NCBI GenBank assembly: GCA_005408345.1
Contig: SEMN01000049.1
Location: 1,798,001-1,862,000, forward strand
Reading direction: 5' to 3'
DNA length: 64,000 nucleotides
Source of the DNA: Macquaria australasica
Taxonomy: Eukaryota > Chordata > Actinopteri > Centrarchiformes > Percichthyidae
A program made the translations under genes and the position numbers. Position 1 is the first letter of the stretch, and the number at the start of each line of letters is the position of its first letter. Shown one piece after another: positions 49,901-62,342 of this stretch. The notes under the pieces were generated by a model. That model made no database searches, had not been told where the DNA came from, and saw only the letters and a program-made list of their open reading frames with translations.

Positions 49901-52900
49901 TTTGACGATGCTGCTCTTGAGGTTGATGCTGCTGTCTATGCCCTGGGGCTTCTGCCTAACCCCTCCCGCCTCATGGTAAAGGACATGCTGGCAATGGCTC
50001 AGTACAAGCAGAGCAAACCCATCATGTATGCTCTGAGCAATGCAGTCAGGAAGTAAGTAAACCTACATATCATATTTATAAAATCTGAGGAAAGTCCTCC
50101 TCAATACTGTAGCCGTGAGTGGTGGTTTCTGTTGTAAATGATCTAATCACAAATGTCTAACTTTGTCACTAGACTGCACCAAGCTGAGGGCGTCACCCCC
50201 GAGATCACTGCTGTCTCTGAGTTCATGTCTTCCCTCCTGGGCGCAGACTGCGCTGGGGAGAAAGAGCTGACCTTCCTGACCTTGAGGGTAGGTAACCAGC
50301 TGTGAACATAAAAATATAACCTTTGTTGGCAACTTCCAGTTCCATGTTTTTTCTAATCATCTATTCTATTCCATCCAGGTTGTTGGAAACATGGGAGATG
50401 CAATGGAGGCTGCTGACCCGGCTGTAAAAACCATCCTGCTGAAGTGCATGAGACAGCCTACAACCACACTGTCTGTGCAGCTGGCTGCCATCCAGGCTTT
50501 CAGACGCATGTCTGTGACAGATGAGGTAACCAACATCCCCCTGCACAGATGAACAGTATCTTGGTTTCCCAGTTTTATAGAGTGGAGTGTCCCGAAATAC
50601 AGTGACAATCAAGTTATTGTTGTTTTTCTATGCAGGTTCGCACTAACCTCCAGAGGGTCAGCCAGTACCCCAAGGGTGCTGTGCAGAAGCGTCTGGCAGC
50701 TTACCTGGTCCTGATGAGGAATCCCCAGGACACTGACATTGAGATTGTAAAGAAGCTGCTTAACCAGGAGCAGAACGTGCAGATCAAGGCCTTTGTGACC
50801 TCCCACGTCTACAATATAATTTCCTCCACTGATTCAGAGACCCAGAAGTAAGAATGGAGCACAATTTATGCTTTATTTCATGGAAATACTGTGCTGATTT
50901 AACACCCGAGCTACTTATATTCATCTGATTGTTTTACATTTCATTATTACCCCAGGCTCGGTAAGAAGATATTGGATGCCCTGCAGGACACTGACGTCGC
51001 CACACACAGCGACTACACCACAAAGTCTCGCAACTACAAGCTGGGCATGGCACATGAGAGCATGCAGGCCGGCATTCAGGGCAACATTGTCTTTGATCCC
51101 AGTAGCCAGTTGCCAAGGGAGGTCTTGCTGGAAACTACCCTGCAAGCTTTTGGTTTCAACATGGATATTTGGGAGGTATGTATTACTGTAGGTCATAATA
51201 ATCAGTAATTTATTGCTGTTTCAAATTGTAGTTTGTCTACACTTACTAAAAACACTAGCAGGTAACTGTTTATTAATAACAATAGAAAACTACCTTCATG
51301 GTGTCCTCTTCTTCTTTTCCTTCTCCTTCTTCTTCTTCTTATTTGCTGTATTGGACTTTTTTCAGCTAATTTGGCCAATCCTACCCATCTGCCACTGAAA
51401 TTAGCATTAAGTAGCATTTGTAAGATAATTGTTTAGCCTAGATTCAAACTTTAACACACTAAACCCACACTGGTATTGAATCTGTCTGTTTTATTTTTAT
51501 GATAGGTTGGCATGGAAGGAAGGGGCCTCGAGCCAACCATTGATGCTCTGTTTGGAAAGAACGGGTTCTTCCCTGACACTGTGTCCAAGGCTCTGTACTG
51601 GGCTGAAGACAAGATGCCACCAAAGATCAAAGAAGTTCTGGAGAAATGGGTTGCTCCTCTGAAATCAGAAGGACAGAAGGTAAATCTTGTGTGTAATAAT
51701 TTTTATTAAACCCTCTTAGTTCTTAGAGTTATGTTGTCATTTCTACTGATACCACCACAACTAATACAATGGAACTTTTTCCTAAGGTTCCTGAAAATCT
51801 TGTGAGAGAAATTGTTCGCAACTTCAACAAGCTGGTTAAAGATCTGCAGAGTCAGGAGTCCCCAGAGGCCATGGCCTACCTGAGGATCATGGGAGCTGAG
51901 CTTGGCTACATCAAGGGCAACGAACTGAAGTCTATTGCTGAAAACGCAATGATGTATGCAGAGATTTTCATGAGGACCATTCCTACCTCGGTACTGTTCT
52001 CTACTCCTGTTATCCATTTAAAATAATGCCTGTCCAACAAATTACAACTCTTTTTCTACACCACAGCGAGAGAGAATTCAAATTGACTATTGATTCTTTT
52101 TATCAGGTCGTGGCTAAACTGATGTCCAGCACTGACAATGAGATCTTTGCCCATTACATCTTCATGGACAACAAATTCGTCATGCCAACAGCATCTGGCT
52201 TGCCTCTGACATTTGCTCTGTCTGGCACCTTTACTCCGGGCGCAAAGGGAGGCCTTCGCATGGCTCCAAACATGGTAAATTTTCGATCTTTTGTCCTCAA
52301 CCTATCCTCAATGCTCTATCAAAAAAGTTACTTATGGTTATTTATTATTACGCTGTTGCTGTTTTATTGATGTACTTCCTCAAATGCCCTTAGTGTTGTA
52401 AAATCTATCATAATCATAATTTTTTTTAAAACTTGTTTCAGATTGTAGAGGAAGTTGTATGAGGGTAGCAGTGTAATTACATATTTTTTCACGACTCTGC
52501 AACCTATTTAATTTCATGTGATCTCTTTTTGTTCACAGAAGGAGCTGCTGTTCATGCCCTCTGTTGGAGTTGAGTTTGTGACTCAGATGGGAGTCCAAGT
52601 CCCTGAATTCGTTGTCTCCACTGTTGAGATGCACACCAACATGTACCACGAGAGCACTCTCAATGCCAAGATCACCATGGAGGAGGGCCAGGTCAAGCTT
52701 TCCATCCCTGCCCCACAGGGCACCACAAAGCTCTTCAGCATCAGGTAACAAATAACATAAAATACATTCATATATTATATTTAATAAATGAAATAGTTTG
52801 TGTGCTTTAGTAGTAGATGGCAAATGTTTTTATTTGGTTTTGTGTTTTCCCTTTGTAAACCTTGTGTAGGTCACACAGGTGTACTTACTCAAAGAAAACA

Positions 52901-55501
52901 ATAAAACAAAGCCATTAGTAGGGTGTTTAGTGATATAGTGTTTCAACATGTTGTGCCATATTGTATTGCATGTGATCTTTATTACAGCAAGTTCCACAAA
53001 GTTATTAGAAGATAGAAACTGATTTTGCGTTTTCTTTCTTTGAAATAGCAACGAAGTGCTGATTGTGGGCACTGGTCAGGCTGCAATGATGCCACACACA
53101 GAGGGTGAAGCAAGCTGCAAACCTCTCTTCTCTGGAGTCAAATACTGCACCACAACACTTCATGCTAACACTGGTGACAAGACAGCTGTTCCCTACTTCC
53201 CCCTGAATGGAGAGACTAAGTAAGTTTAAAGAATCAGTTATTATTTTATCAATTTTAACATCACTGATTGCAACATACATAATGGTGTCTCGCCTCTGTA
53301 ATGTGACATATTTCAGTTTGATAGAGGATGTTGGTTGGAATGGGAATAATGTGGTGAGGGACAGTTGAAAAGTAGATGAGTAGAATAAAGATATGAACAG
53401 CCAAAATATCACCACCTTTCATGTCACTTTGATTTTTGAATTTCTTTCCCCCCTCTATATTTGATCTGCTATCATATAAAATATATTACTTCTTAACTTT
53501 CAGAGGTGGTATTATTAGTTGGATTTGTATGTGTACATGTACTGGTATGCCATTCAGTAAGGACATAAAATTCTGCTTGATACACATATACTTTTTTTTT
53601 TTTTTTGTGGTTCTAGATACACAGTACAATATCATAGAAGATGTATATGAAAACTCATCAGAGACTTAAACTGTTCTTTTCACCCTAGGTTTGCTGTGGA
53701 GATCAAGCCTTCTAAAGAGGTCTCTGAGTACACAGCCACCATCGCCTATAAACTCCTCAGCGAAGGGAAGGACGGCCGCCAGAAGGTTGATTCTTTGAAC
53801 TTGGCCCTGAGAGCTGAGGGTATGAGCATCTTATTTAGAAAAAAATGATATAGCCTTAACCTCCGCTTTCATTTTAAAGGGTTACATACATCAATAATGA
53901 AGTTGTACTTCTTCTAACTTTGTGGCTTTAGGTGCTCAGCCCACCGAAGCGACAGCCACCATGAAATACAACAGGAACAGGAATGTCTTCACCACCCAAA
54001 TCCAGATACCTAACATTGATGTCGAGGCCGGCGTTAAGATTGGCATGACCGACAGCAGTTCCAAAGGCAAATCCATTACCCTTGAGATCTTAAACAAGAA
54101 CGTGCCCCAGCTCTCTCTGATTGGCCGTGCCAAGTGAGTCAACCCAGCTAAAATCTTTGTTTAAACATACTGTCAATAAATAATGTATCTTACTTCAAGT
54201 TAGGTACTCATTTACACATTTACACATGCAATTTTTTGATATACAAGCATTGACTAGATCATGTTTTTTTTTTATTAATCACAGGCTTCAGGCAATGACT
54301 GATGGCATGCTGCAGGTTCAGCTGTTAGTCCCCTCACTCAAGACTGATGCCGCCATCACTGCTACCATGAGCAAGGCTGATGGACTCACCATGGAGATCA
54401 AAAGTGATGTCAAGCTCCCAGAGACCTCCTCCATTCAGGCAGTCACATTCAAATATGGTATGTCTGTTTAAGAAAAGAGTGCTAGTGGACTTCAAAGATT
54501 GATCATTTCAGGCATTTGTCCAAACACTGTCTGAAATGTAAAAGTAAAATGCTAAATGCTTTGTATCTCAGGTGAAGAGCAGGCTGAGGTTCAGCTGATG
54601 TCCAACATGAATGCTGATACTAAGATCCTGGTGCCTTACACTGAAGCCTTCCAGGCCTGGCTCATGCAGTTTGTGGACGATGTCATGGACCAGCAGGTTG
54701 TCAAGACTGACATGAAACTGCGTCATATCTTCAACAAGGCAGTTGAGGTGAAAAGAATATAATCATTATAATTATTTTAGCAGACCTTGACTTAGTTCTA
54801 GTTCCTCCAGACTAAAGCATGAAATGTGGTGTTTTTTCATCAGGCCAGCAATATCTGGGTGGACAAGATCTCAACTGATGTTCCCTATGTTGAGACTCTG
54901 AAGAACAGAATAGCAAGTGTGGAAATGCCCTCCATGCCCGAAAAACTATTCATGAACCTGTAAGTAAACCCCACATCTAACAATAATAATGATTTTTCAT
55001 ATCGATTGAGAAAATTGCAGCTTTATCTTGATTCCTGATTAAAATTGCAAAATAAGTACAACATTTACTCACCAGTTGAATGTCTGTTTTAAATTGAACA
55101 AATATTCTGCTTTCATCGTTTCAACAGTGAAAGCACATTCAAATACCAGTTCAACCAGGACCGTTTGACCATCAGCATCCCTCTGCCTCTTGGAGGTAAA
55201 TCATCTGAGGAATTGAGGATACCTCCAATGGTCGCCTCTCCACGCATCTCCATGCCTCAGCTGGGCATGGACTATGCTTCACAAGAGATCCAAATTCCCA
55301 CTTTTACCATCCCTTCTGAATATGACCTCACCCTGCCTCTGATGGGAATGATGGAAGTGTCTTCCAAGGTCAACAGCAACTATTATAACTGGGAGGCAAC
55401 AGTGTCTGCTGGTAACAACACTGCAGAGTCTCCTAGCTACTTGGCCAAGTTCAGCGTCATGGCTGACAGTCCAATCAAACTTCTCTCCTTCTCAGCTGAG
55501 G
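46909..55501 (+). CDS. apob: apoB gene 2, coding exons 1-24: N-terminal lipid-transfer module
   Basis: Exons: 46909-46963, 47228-47269, 47571-47683, 47785-47930, 48105-48252, 48610-48762, 48882-49006, 49404-49489, 49602-50052, 50173-50287, 50379-50525, 50636-50847, 50956-51175, 51506-51679, 51787-51990, 52107-52274, 52539-52744, 53049-53219, 53689-53819, 53932-54133, 54285-54457, 54572-54747, 54844-54959, 55128-55501. They encode aa 1-1369. Conserved blocks are as in gene 1: NIKRGIVSALLVP (exon 5), CGTPEC (exon 9), LEPTIDALFGKNGFFPD (exon 14) and IPLPLGGKSS (exon 24). All introns have the same phase as in gene 1 and all donors are GT. Codons are richer in G and C at third positions in exon 9 than elsewhere in the gene. 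Confidence 0.93.
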
Positions 55502-58500
55502 GTAATTTAATCTTTATTCTTTTATTTGTTATTTTACACAAGAAAAAGAACATAAATGATGATACTAATTAATATTTTACTGTTTTGTCTGTTTTACAGG
55601 AGCTACAAAAATCACTGACACAGCAGAGAAGACAATGAAATTCAGCATTGATGGTTCCCTGAACCACATGCTCATGAACACAGGTTTTAATGTGCTGGAA
55701 ACCATTGCTATCACAGATAATGTAATGTCAACAGGAAGGTACAACGTGTATGCCTCCGCCCCTCTGGGTCTGGACACTTCTCTGACTATTACCACCCAGG
55801 TTGTCTTAGACTCAAACATGCTCTCTGGAGATATGAACACAGACGGAAGTGTGTCTGTTGGGCCCATGACTGCTAGCACCACCTACCTCTACACCTTCTC
55901 TGTTGAGCCAGCGAAGAAAGAAGCTAAATTGGAGAGTACACTGAGGGTGAACTCTGAAATCCTGAAGGTTGTGAACAAGATCAAGGCATCATATGCAAAT
56001 GAGGAACTTCTGATTGAGTCTAACACCAACATGAACAGTGACCCCATCAAGCACACCACCAAAATGAGCCTTAGCTACAAGGATGTCAAGCTTACCATCC
56101 AGTCTGACTCTGTGACCAAGGCTGATGAGCGAATGCTTCGTAGCCAGATGGAGTTCTCTTCCTCTGGAGGACAGGCCAGCCTCAGGATAGAGAATCAAGC
56201 TGATGACACAGAGAACCGCGTCTACTCTTTGCTCACTGGGTCCATGACCCCCTCCAGCTTGGAGATTAATGCTGATGCCTCCTTGAACATCTTTTCAACC
56301 CTTGCCTCTCACAAGGCAACCTTGGCCCTGAACACAAATGGCCTGACCACCAGCTGTACAACAACTGCTCAGCACAGCCCAATGACCTTTGAGAATGTTT
56401 TCCATGGTGGATTTGACACCTCTGGCGCCACCATGTCTCTCACCACCAAGGGAGCCATTAAAGAGAACAAAGCTGAGCTCAATGTTGAGGGAAAGATTGC
56501 AAGCACAGAAGTGTATCTCAATGGCATCTTTAAGGGTAACCTCTTTGACATCAACACAAGGAACAGAGTGAACCTCAGAGTGAATGAAGATGGCTTGATC
56601 CTCTCCAACAACATAGTTGGATCTCTCAACGAGATGAGGACCGAAAATACCCACTCACTGTCTCTTACGCTGAGATCTTTTGCCCTCCAGTCCAAGACTC
56701 ACAACTTCCTTGACAAGAGGAACTCCTACATGCATGACATCACAGTTAACATGGATCGATTTACTGCCTTGGTTAATATGAAAAATGACCTGAAGATCAT
56801 GGAGATTAACTTTGTGAATGATGCCCAGTTCAAGGCAGAGCCCTACAACATGGAGCTGACTGGAACAATGATGGGAGTCTTCTCAGAGGAAGAGCTCAAG
56901 CACGCTTATGAAGTCAAGTTTGTTGACATGGTCCTCTCTGCAAAGTGCAAGACCAACGGTAAACTCCTGGGAGCTCACATGACACATACCACTGATATGG
57001 AGGTTGCTGGTCTGACCATGAAGTTCAACAATGTGGCTAACTTCATCTCACCATATCTTCGCCTGGACAGCACAGTCAAAACTGTTGCTGCACCCTTCAC
57101 TCTGAACATTGATGCCATTTTCAACTCCAATGGTGGAGTGTATCTATATGGACAGCAGAGTGGCGAGCTATACAGCAAATTCCTCCTGAAAGCAGAACCC
57201 CTGCTGTTCACACATTCATTTGAGTACAGAGCCTCAACCACCCATGAACTGGAAGGCAGACCCACTATCAAGACCAATATGGACAACAAGGTCAGCAGCA
57301 TGCTGAGCCTCCAAGAGCAAACTGTCACACTGAAGATGACATCCAAAGTAAACGAGCACACTTTTGATCAAGAAATTAGTGCCTATAACAATGCAGAGAA
57401 AATGGGTATTGAGATGACAGGAGCCGTCTCTACCCCGGCCAGTCAAGATTACGCCATCTCTGGATTTGTGAAATATGACAAGAACAGCGACAGCCACTTC
57501 ATCCAGATCCCATTCATTGAGCATCTGCCAGCAGTTATTGACAATGTGAAGACCACAATGATGAGGCTCATGGACCACAGCATTGAGATGCTGAAAGACA
57601 TCAACACCAAGTATGAGATCAGTGCCAAGTTTCAAAACAAAGTGTCAGAACTGAAGGAGGTCATTGACAACTTTGACTTCAACCTCTTTGTCCAAGATGT
57701 GAGAAAGTTTATCAGTTCAATGGAAAACTTCATGATTAACCTGACAGCCAAGTTCCCAACTGACAAAGTCATGAATGTGCTGAAATCAATCAAGGACGCT
57801 ATCATGGCTTGGATCCAGAAGCATAACATTGCTAACAACTTTAGTGTAATTTATGGCAAAATAGAGGAGATCCTCTCCAGCTATGAGGTTGAGAAGATGA
57901 TTGGGGCCATCATGGATGAGGTTGTTAAAATGATGAAGCAGTATCAGGTGAGGGAAAAGATTCAGTCTGCAATCGCTGCTCTCAAGTCAACTGACATCGA
58001 GCCTTTGCTCAAAAGAGTTATGGTACCTGTTCAGGAGCTTGTGAATGAACTGTATTCCTTTGACTTGAAACAGCTGATTGATGATATGAGTGACTATTTC
58101 ATGAGAATGGTCCAGAAAATCAAATCTTTTGATTACGACACACTCACTGTGGAGTTGAAAGAGAAAGTGGCAGATATGAGCAAGATTCCCTGTTTTGGAA
58201 AACTCTATGGAGAGTTCAGAGTTACCTCGCCTCATTACAATCTCAGGACCACTGCTGACCTGGAGAACACCACAACTACATCAGTCACACCAGAGTTCAA
58301 AATGAACCTTAACTCACAGGCTACATCTACTTTGAAAGTCTTGGACTTCACTGTGGATGCCAGTGCTCATATTGCTGCACCCAAGATGAGTCGCCTGTCC
58401 ATCTCTGAGAACATCAAAGTTGACCAGTCATGTTTTACACTTGACCACAAGGGAACAATGACTCTCTATGGCCTGTCAGCTCAAGCTTCTGCTGAAACTA

Positions 58501-61500
58501 CTGCAAATGCCAACACTAAGTTCTATGTTGCAGAGCTTGTCAACAATGCATTCTTTGCCATGGAAAATGGAGTTTCTGCCACTGTGGAGACTGGTTACAA
58601 ACATGACCTCAACATGCCACCCCTCAACATCTTCAGTGAAACATCAATGAATCAAAAGACTGTTTTGCTGCTTGAGGCTGGCACTGCCCGTCTGACTATT
58701 AACAATCTGGCCAATGGAAAATATGCAGTTCAGGACTTCTCAGATGTGGCAACCCACAAGAGTGACATGGAGGTGGTCATGGATGTCCACACAGCCAGAG
58801 TGACTTTCACTGGAGCAACAGGCAGCAGCAACTTCAAAATGAATCAAAATGTGGTTGCCGATATATGCATTTTCCGCCACGTAATTATTGATGCCAAGGT
58901 TGAGACTGAAACACCTGTCGTGAAGGGCAGTGTTGCAGAGGTCAAGTTCCAGGCTAAGGTTGAAGACATGAAAATTGATTTCACTGCCTCTCACAATGCA
59001 GAGCTAGCTGGACAGGTTGAGGGAACTCTCTCAAGCTCTGCGCTTGCTTTGGTCACACCTAGTGAGCTTATGTTTGACACCAAGAACAAGGGAAATGCCA
59101 AGGTTTCCCTTCCATTCAAGCTGTCTGGAAAGATGGATCTCCAGAATGACATTTCTTTTACCCTGAACTCTGAAGTGCAGCAAGCTAGCTGGACAGGTCT
59201 GGCTAGATTCAACCAGTACAAATACTCCCATTACTTCACAATGGATAATGGTGACAGAGAAATTGACATATTTTCCCAGATTAATGGACAAGCAAATCTG
59301 GATGTACTGAAGGAGCCTATCACCATTCCTGAAATAACTGTGCCATTTGTTGGTATAAAAACACCAAGAGTGGAGGACTATTCACTGTGGGAAGACACAG
59401 GCCTGAGCTACTTCCTGACCACAACTCAGCAGACATTTGACATGAACTCCAAGCTGAAGTACATGAAGAACCCTGAGATGATCACCATTGACATTAATGT
59501 GGATCCAATCATCAATGTCATTAATAACAATGTCAAGACTCTGCACAAGAAAGTGCTCATCAGCAAGGATAAGGCTGCTGCCATGCTGGCTACATCTTAT
59601 GACAACGCAAAGGCAGAGTATGAAAAATATAGCATTGAGTTGCCCAAAATCATTACAGTCCCTGCCTACAAAGTTCCAGTGATGAACGTCGAGGTGTCCA
59701 CATTTACCATTCCCCTGCCTGACTTCAGTCTCATCACAATGCCTGCTCTGCATGTTCCATCTGCCCTCAGCAAGTTGACTCTTCCAAAAATCACTCTGCC
59801 CAAAATTCAGAGCATCAAGATCCCTGTAATGGGTGATCTGACCTATGAGTTCTCCATGAAAACACCAATGATCACGCTCAAAACTGATGCCAGCATCCTT
59901 AACCAGGACAGCATCATCATCAAACTTGATTCTTCCTCAACCTCTGAATGTGAGTTTCTGACTGGAAAGATTGAGGGCAACACCAACGTGAACACAGTCG
60001 GCGGATTTAAAATGGCCTCTGTCCTGTCTGTAAAACATGTAATGCTAGAGGGAAACCATGACAGCACCATCATCTTAAGTTATGACAATGTAGATACCTC
60101 CATTACCAATTCAGCAAAGGTCAATCTACTTGACCTGACTATGGAAATCAACCAGGAGATTACTGGAAATCCAGAGGAAGGCCTTGTTGTCTCTATGTCC
60201 ACTCCATCTACAGGACTCATTGCACTTCAGATGCAGACTAAGCGCCCAGCACAAGTGAAAGCAAGACTCTATGGTCGCTATCCGGTAAGATAACTTTTGC
60301 TTACTTCTTTGCTTACTAATTACCTTTGATTGTGATTTCAATGTAAATGGTGTATTTATATTTTAGTAATATATCTTTTTGTTTTATGTTTACTTTTTCC
60401 CACAGTCTGAGCCAACAACAGACATTGATATCTTGGGTCTGAAGATGTCTGTGATGAACTCTGAGAAGCTGAACCTTCAGACAACCTGGAATATGGAGAT
60501 GCCATATGAGATGATGTTGAGACTGAAGAAACAGGTGCCCACAGTCATGGAAATTGTGTCTGATCCTGCTGTCAGGACATATAATACAATCTACAGACAC
60601 GCAAGAAGACTTGAGGGTTCTATTGAACAGGCTAGAGAGCAGGGTAAAGTGATGTTCAAGAGGGCTGTTGACAACCTTGCAGCAGTAAATCCTTCTAGTG
60701 TTATGACAACTGTCACAGATAAAACCATTTTGATCCTCAAAGAGTACCAAAAGAAAGTTGAAATTGTTCTTGATGCTGTTGTTAAGTTCCTGAGAGAGAC
60801 CAGGTTCCAGATCCCTGGGTATGAACAGAGGCTGTCTGGGCTTGAGGTCTACCAGAAATGTAGTGCTTTTGTTGCAGATGTATCTGAGGAGGCTGTTCAA
60901 AAGATTCCAGAGTACTTTGCCTCCATGTTTACAGCAGTCTTTGATTATTTCCAAGCCATTGAATTCACCCTTCCTGGCTCTAACCACGTTGTCAGCGGAA
61001 GACAAATTCTCGATGACTTGTTTGTAGCTTTGAGGAAAATTCAGGACCAAGTGATTGTCACTGTGAGGAAATTGGGGAATATCCAGCTGGAAGATATCAT
61101 TAACAAATTCTCTGCATTCGTGCAGTTTACCACTGAACAAAGTGAGAAGTTTCTCCAAACCCTAAAATCTCAAAATGTAGAGAAGCTCACCACTTTTGTG
61201 ACTGATGTATACAATGATGCCATCAACTCTCCTGTCCTGGCTGATGTTGCCAAGCAGGTTGAAGAGGCCCGCAGAATTGTTATGGAATATCTGAACGCTG
61301 TGAGAGCTAAACTGCAGAATATTTTGGCTGACATGTCCAGTGAACAGCTTCAAACTGACATCCAGTCCTGGATTGACTTATCTGTAAAACGTGTGAATGC
61401 TTTCCACAACAATGTCATTAAGACACTTAAGGAGAAAAGCAAAAGTGTTAAATCATTTGTGAGAGTAGGTGACAGACAGATGGAGGTTGACATTCCTTTA

Positions 61501-61524
61501 CCGTTTGTTGCCAAATTCAACTAA
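46909..61524 (+). CDS. apob: Apolipoprotein B, tandem copy 2 (26 coding exons, 3,303 aa)
   Basis: Paralogue of gene 1, same strand, 7.2 kb downstream. I spliced 26 exons to 9,912 nt in one frame with no stop or frameshift, so it should encode a secreted protein. The signal peptide is MVGTKLCLLLLLGSYTLA; its exon shares AAGCTCTGCCTTTTGCTGCT with gene 1. The N-terminal MTP-contacting module is complete. It differs from gene 1 by a much shorter alpha-2 region, a site B without the Lys-Arg pair (NTVGGFKMA), and fusion of the giant exon with the next two after loss of about 300 codons. It keeps the linker before site B and a longer C-terminal exon. It may be the apobb.2-type copy. Gene loss is unlikely given the open frame; a changed fate of its particles is an inference. 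Confidence 0.95.
51303..51348. repeat. Pyrimidine (TTC/CTT)n tract in gene 2 intron 13
   Basis: An imperfect CTTCTT repeat of about 45 bases in a noncoding intron. Confidence 0.8.
55600..60284 (+). CDS. apob: apoB gene 2, giant fused exon 25 (about 1,562 codons)
   Basis: Starts after the CAG at 55597-55599 (GATKITDTAEKTMKFS). Beta-1 strands run to about 57520. A shortened alpha-2 helical block follows (57523-58180), joined directly to IPCFGKLYGEF, the hinge found 1.9 kb into the corresponding part of gene 1. The beta region keeps a Lys-rich helix and proline-strand linker (59457-59818; VPAYKVPVMNVEVSTFTIPL) missing in gene 1. Site B is at 59985-60017. The exon then jumps to a segment (STPSTGLIALQ, ARLYGRYP) that gene 1 encodes in its exon 27. 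Confidence 0.93.
60406..61524 (+). CDS. apob: apoB gene 2, last coding exon 26: C-terminal helical region
   Basis: Encodes 372 aa, 45 more than the matching exon of gene 1, beginning SEPTTDIDILGLKMSV. It is mainly amphipathic helix and ends in a strand, RVGDRQMEVDIPLPF, before TAA at 61522-61524. The long antisense open frame over 60316-61158 is a shadow of this exon. Confidence 0.92.
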   Translation, partial: SEPTTDIDILGLKMSVMNSEKLNLQTTWNMEMPYEMMLRLKKQVPTVMEIVSDPAVRTYNTIYRHARRLEGSIEQAREQGKVMFKRAVDNLAAVNPSSVMTTVTDKTILILKEYQKKVEIVLDAVVKFLRETRFQIPGYEQRLSGLEVYQKCSAFVADVSEEAVQKIPEYFASMFTAVFDYFQAIEFTLPGSNHVVSGRQILDDLFVALRKIQDQVIVTVRKLGNIQLEDIINKFSAFVQFTTEQSEKFLQTLKSQNVEKLTTFVTDVYNDAINSPVLADVAKQVEEARRIVMEYLNAVRAKLQNILADMSSEQLQTDIQSWIDLSVKRVNAFHNNVIKTLKEKSKSVKSFVRVGDRQMEVDIPLPFVAKFN

Positions 61525-61780
61525 CTGACCATGGCTAACAGTGTATGTATTTACTGTATCTGTTGTGTAACCATTTAAGACAATGGTAAATCTATTCTAC
61601 CAAAAAATACAAAACTGAATATTAACAAATGTTGTCTTTATCCATGATGCTCGTCTCTCTACTCTGTTTTTCAAATTATTAATTTTGTTATTTCACCTCC
61701 TACTGCGCTCCCTTTGTGTCTTGTACTATTTAAAGAAAAACAAAATGTGGCCTTCAATAAAAACAGTTTTTACTGCATAC
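61525..61780 (+). other. apoB gene 2 3' UTR and poly(A) signal
   Basis: AATAAA at 61756-61761 gives a 3' UTR of about 250 bases, just before a (TA)n run. Confidence 0.8.
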
Positions 61781-61794
61781 AGCTCTGTGCATTT

Positions 61795-61796
<2 letters not shown>

Positions 61797-61830
<34 letters not shown>
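61797..61830. repeat. (TA)n microsatellite
   Basis: Seventeen TA units immediately beyond the expected cleavage site of gene 2. Confidence 0.95.
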
Positions 61831-61834
<4 letters not shown>

Positions 61835-62334
61835 TATAATGTACTTCTTGGCAGGCATATAAACGTAAGAGTGAAAGCAAAGGTACTATGATGTGATTTT
61901 TACACACTGGTAACATTTTCTTCAGAATGATTATTCCTCCAAGATGGTGTTATGATGTATAAATTGGCATTTTCCTGACATGAAGCACTATAGTTTGACT
62001 CAAAGTTGCTTCCCTCAAACTCACAGATATATAGTTACTCCTTTTAAAAAAAACTACACACTGAACACAGTTACAATATGGTTTAATTTTAAAAAGCTCA
62101 CTATACACCCGTCATATGCCCATTAGTCATTTGTATCCTCAGGTCTATATTTAGCAGACACACAAATAGCTTCTGTGACACACAAGCTCTCTTATCATAA
62201 AACAATGGGAATAAGTATAGATATAGAGTCAGTTTGACAGTTGTTAACAATAGTAAAAAGCTAAGTCCTAAAATGTACTCACCCATTGGAATACATTAAT
62301 ACATTTTTCCAATAATAGCTATTGGCTATGTGTA
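61831..62334. other. No gene seen
   Basis: AT-rich noncoding DNA. Confidence 0.5.
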
Positions 62335-62342
62335 ATCATAAG

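Noticed and set aside
60316..61158. 280-codon open frame on the minus strand
   Set aside because: It lies wholly opposite the last coding exon of apoB gene 2, has no splice sites or family match of its own, and is a by-product of that exon's codon use.
23882..61524. Reading both apoB genes as one long apoB-100 gene
   Set aside because: Each has its own TATA box, signal peptide, complete N-terminal module, stop codon and poly(A) signal, and all N-terminal exons are repeated in the second copy.
46909..61524. Gene 2 as a decaying pseudogene
   Set aside because: All 26 exons splice in one frame to 9,912 nt with no stop, every donor is GT and every acceptor AG, and the losses are in frame.
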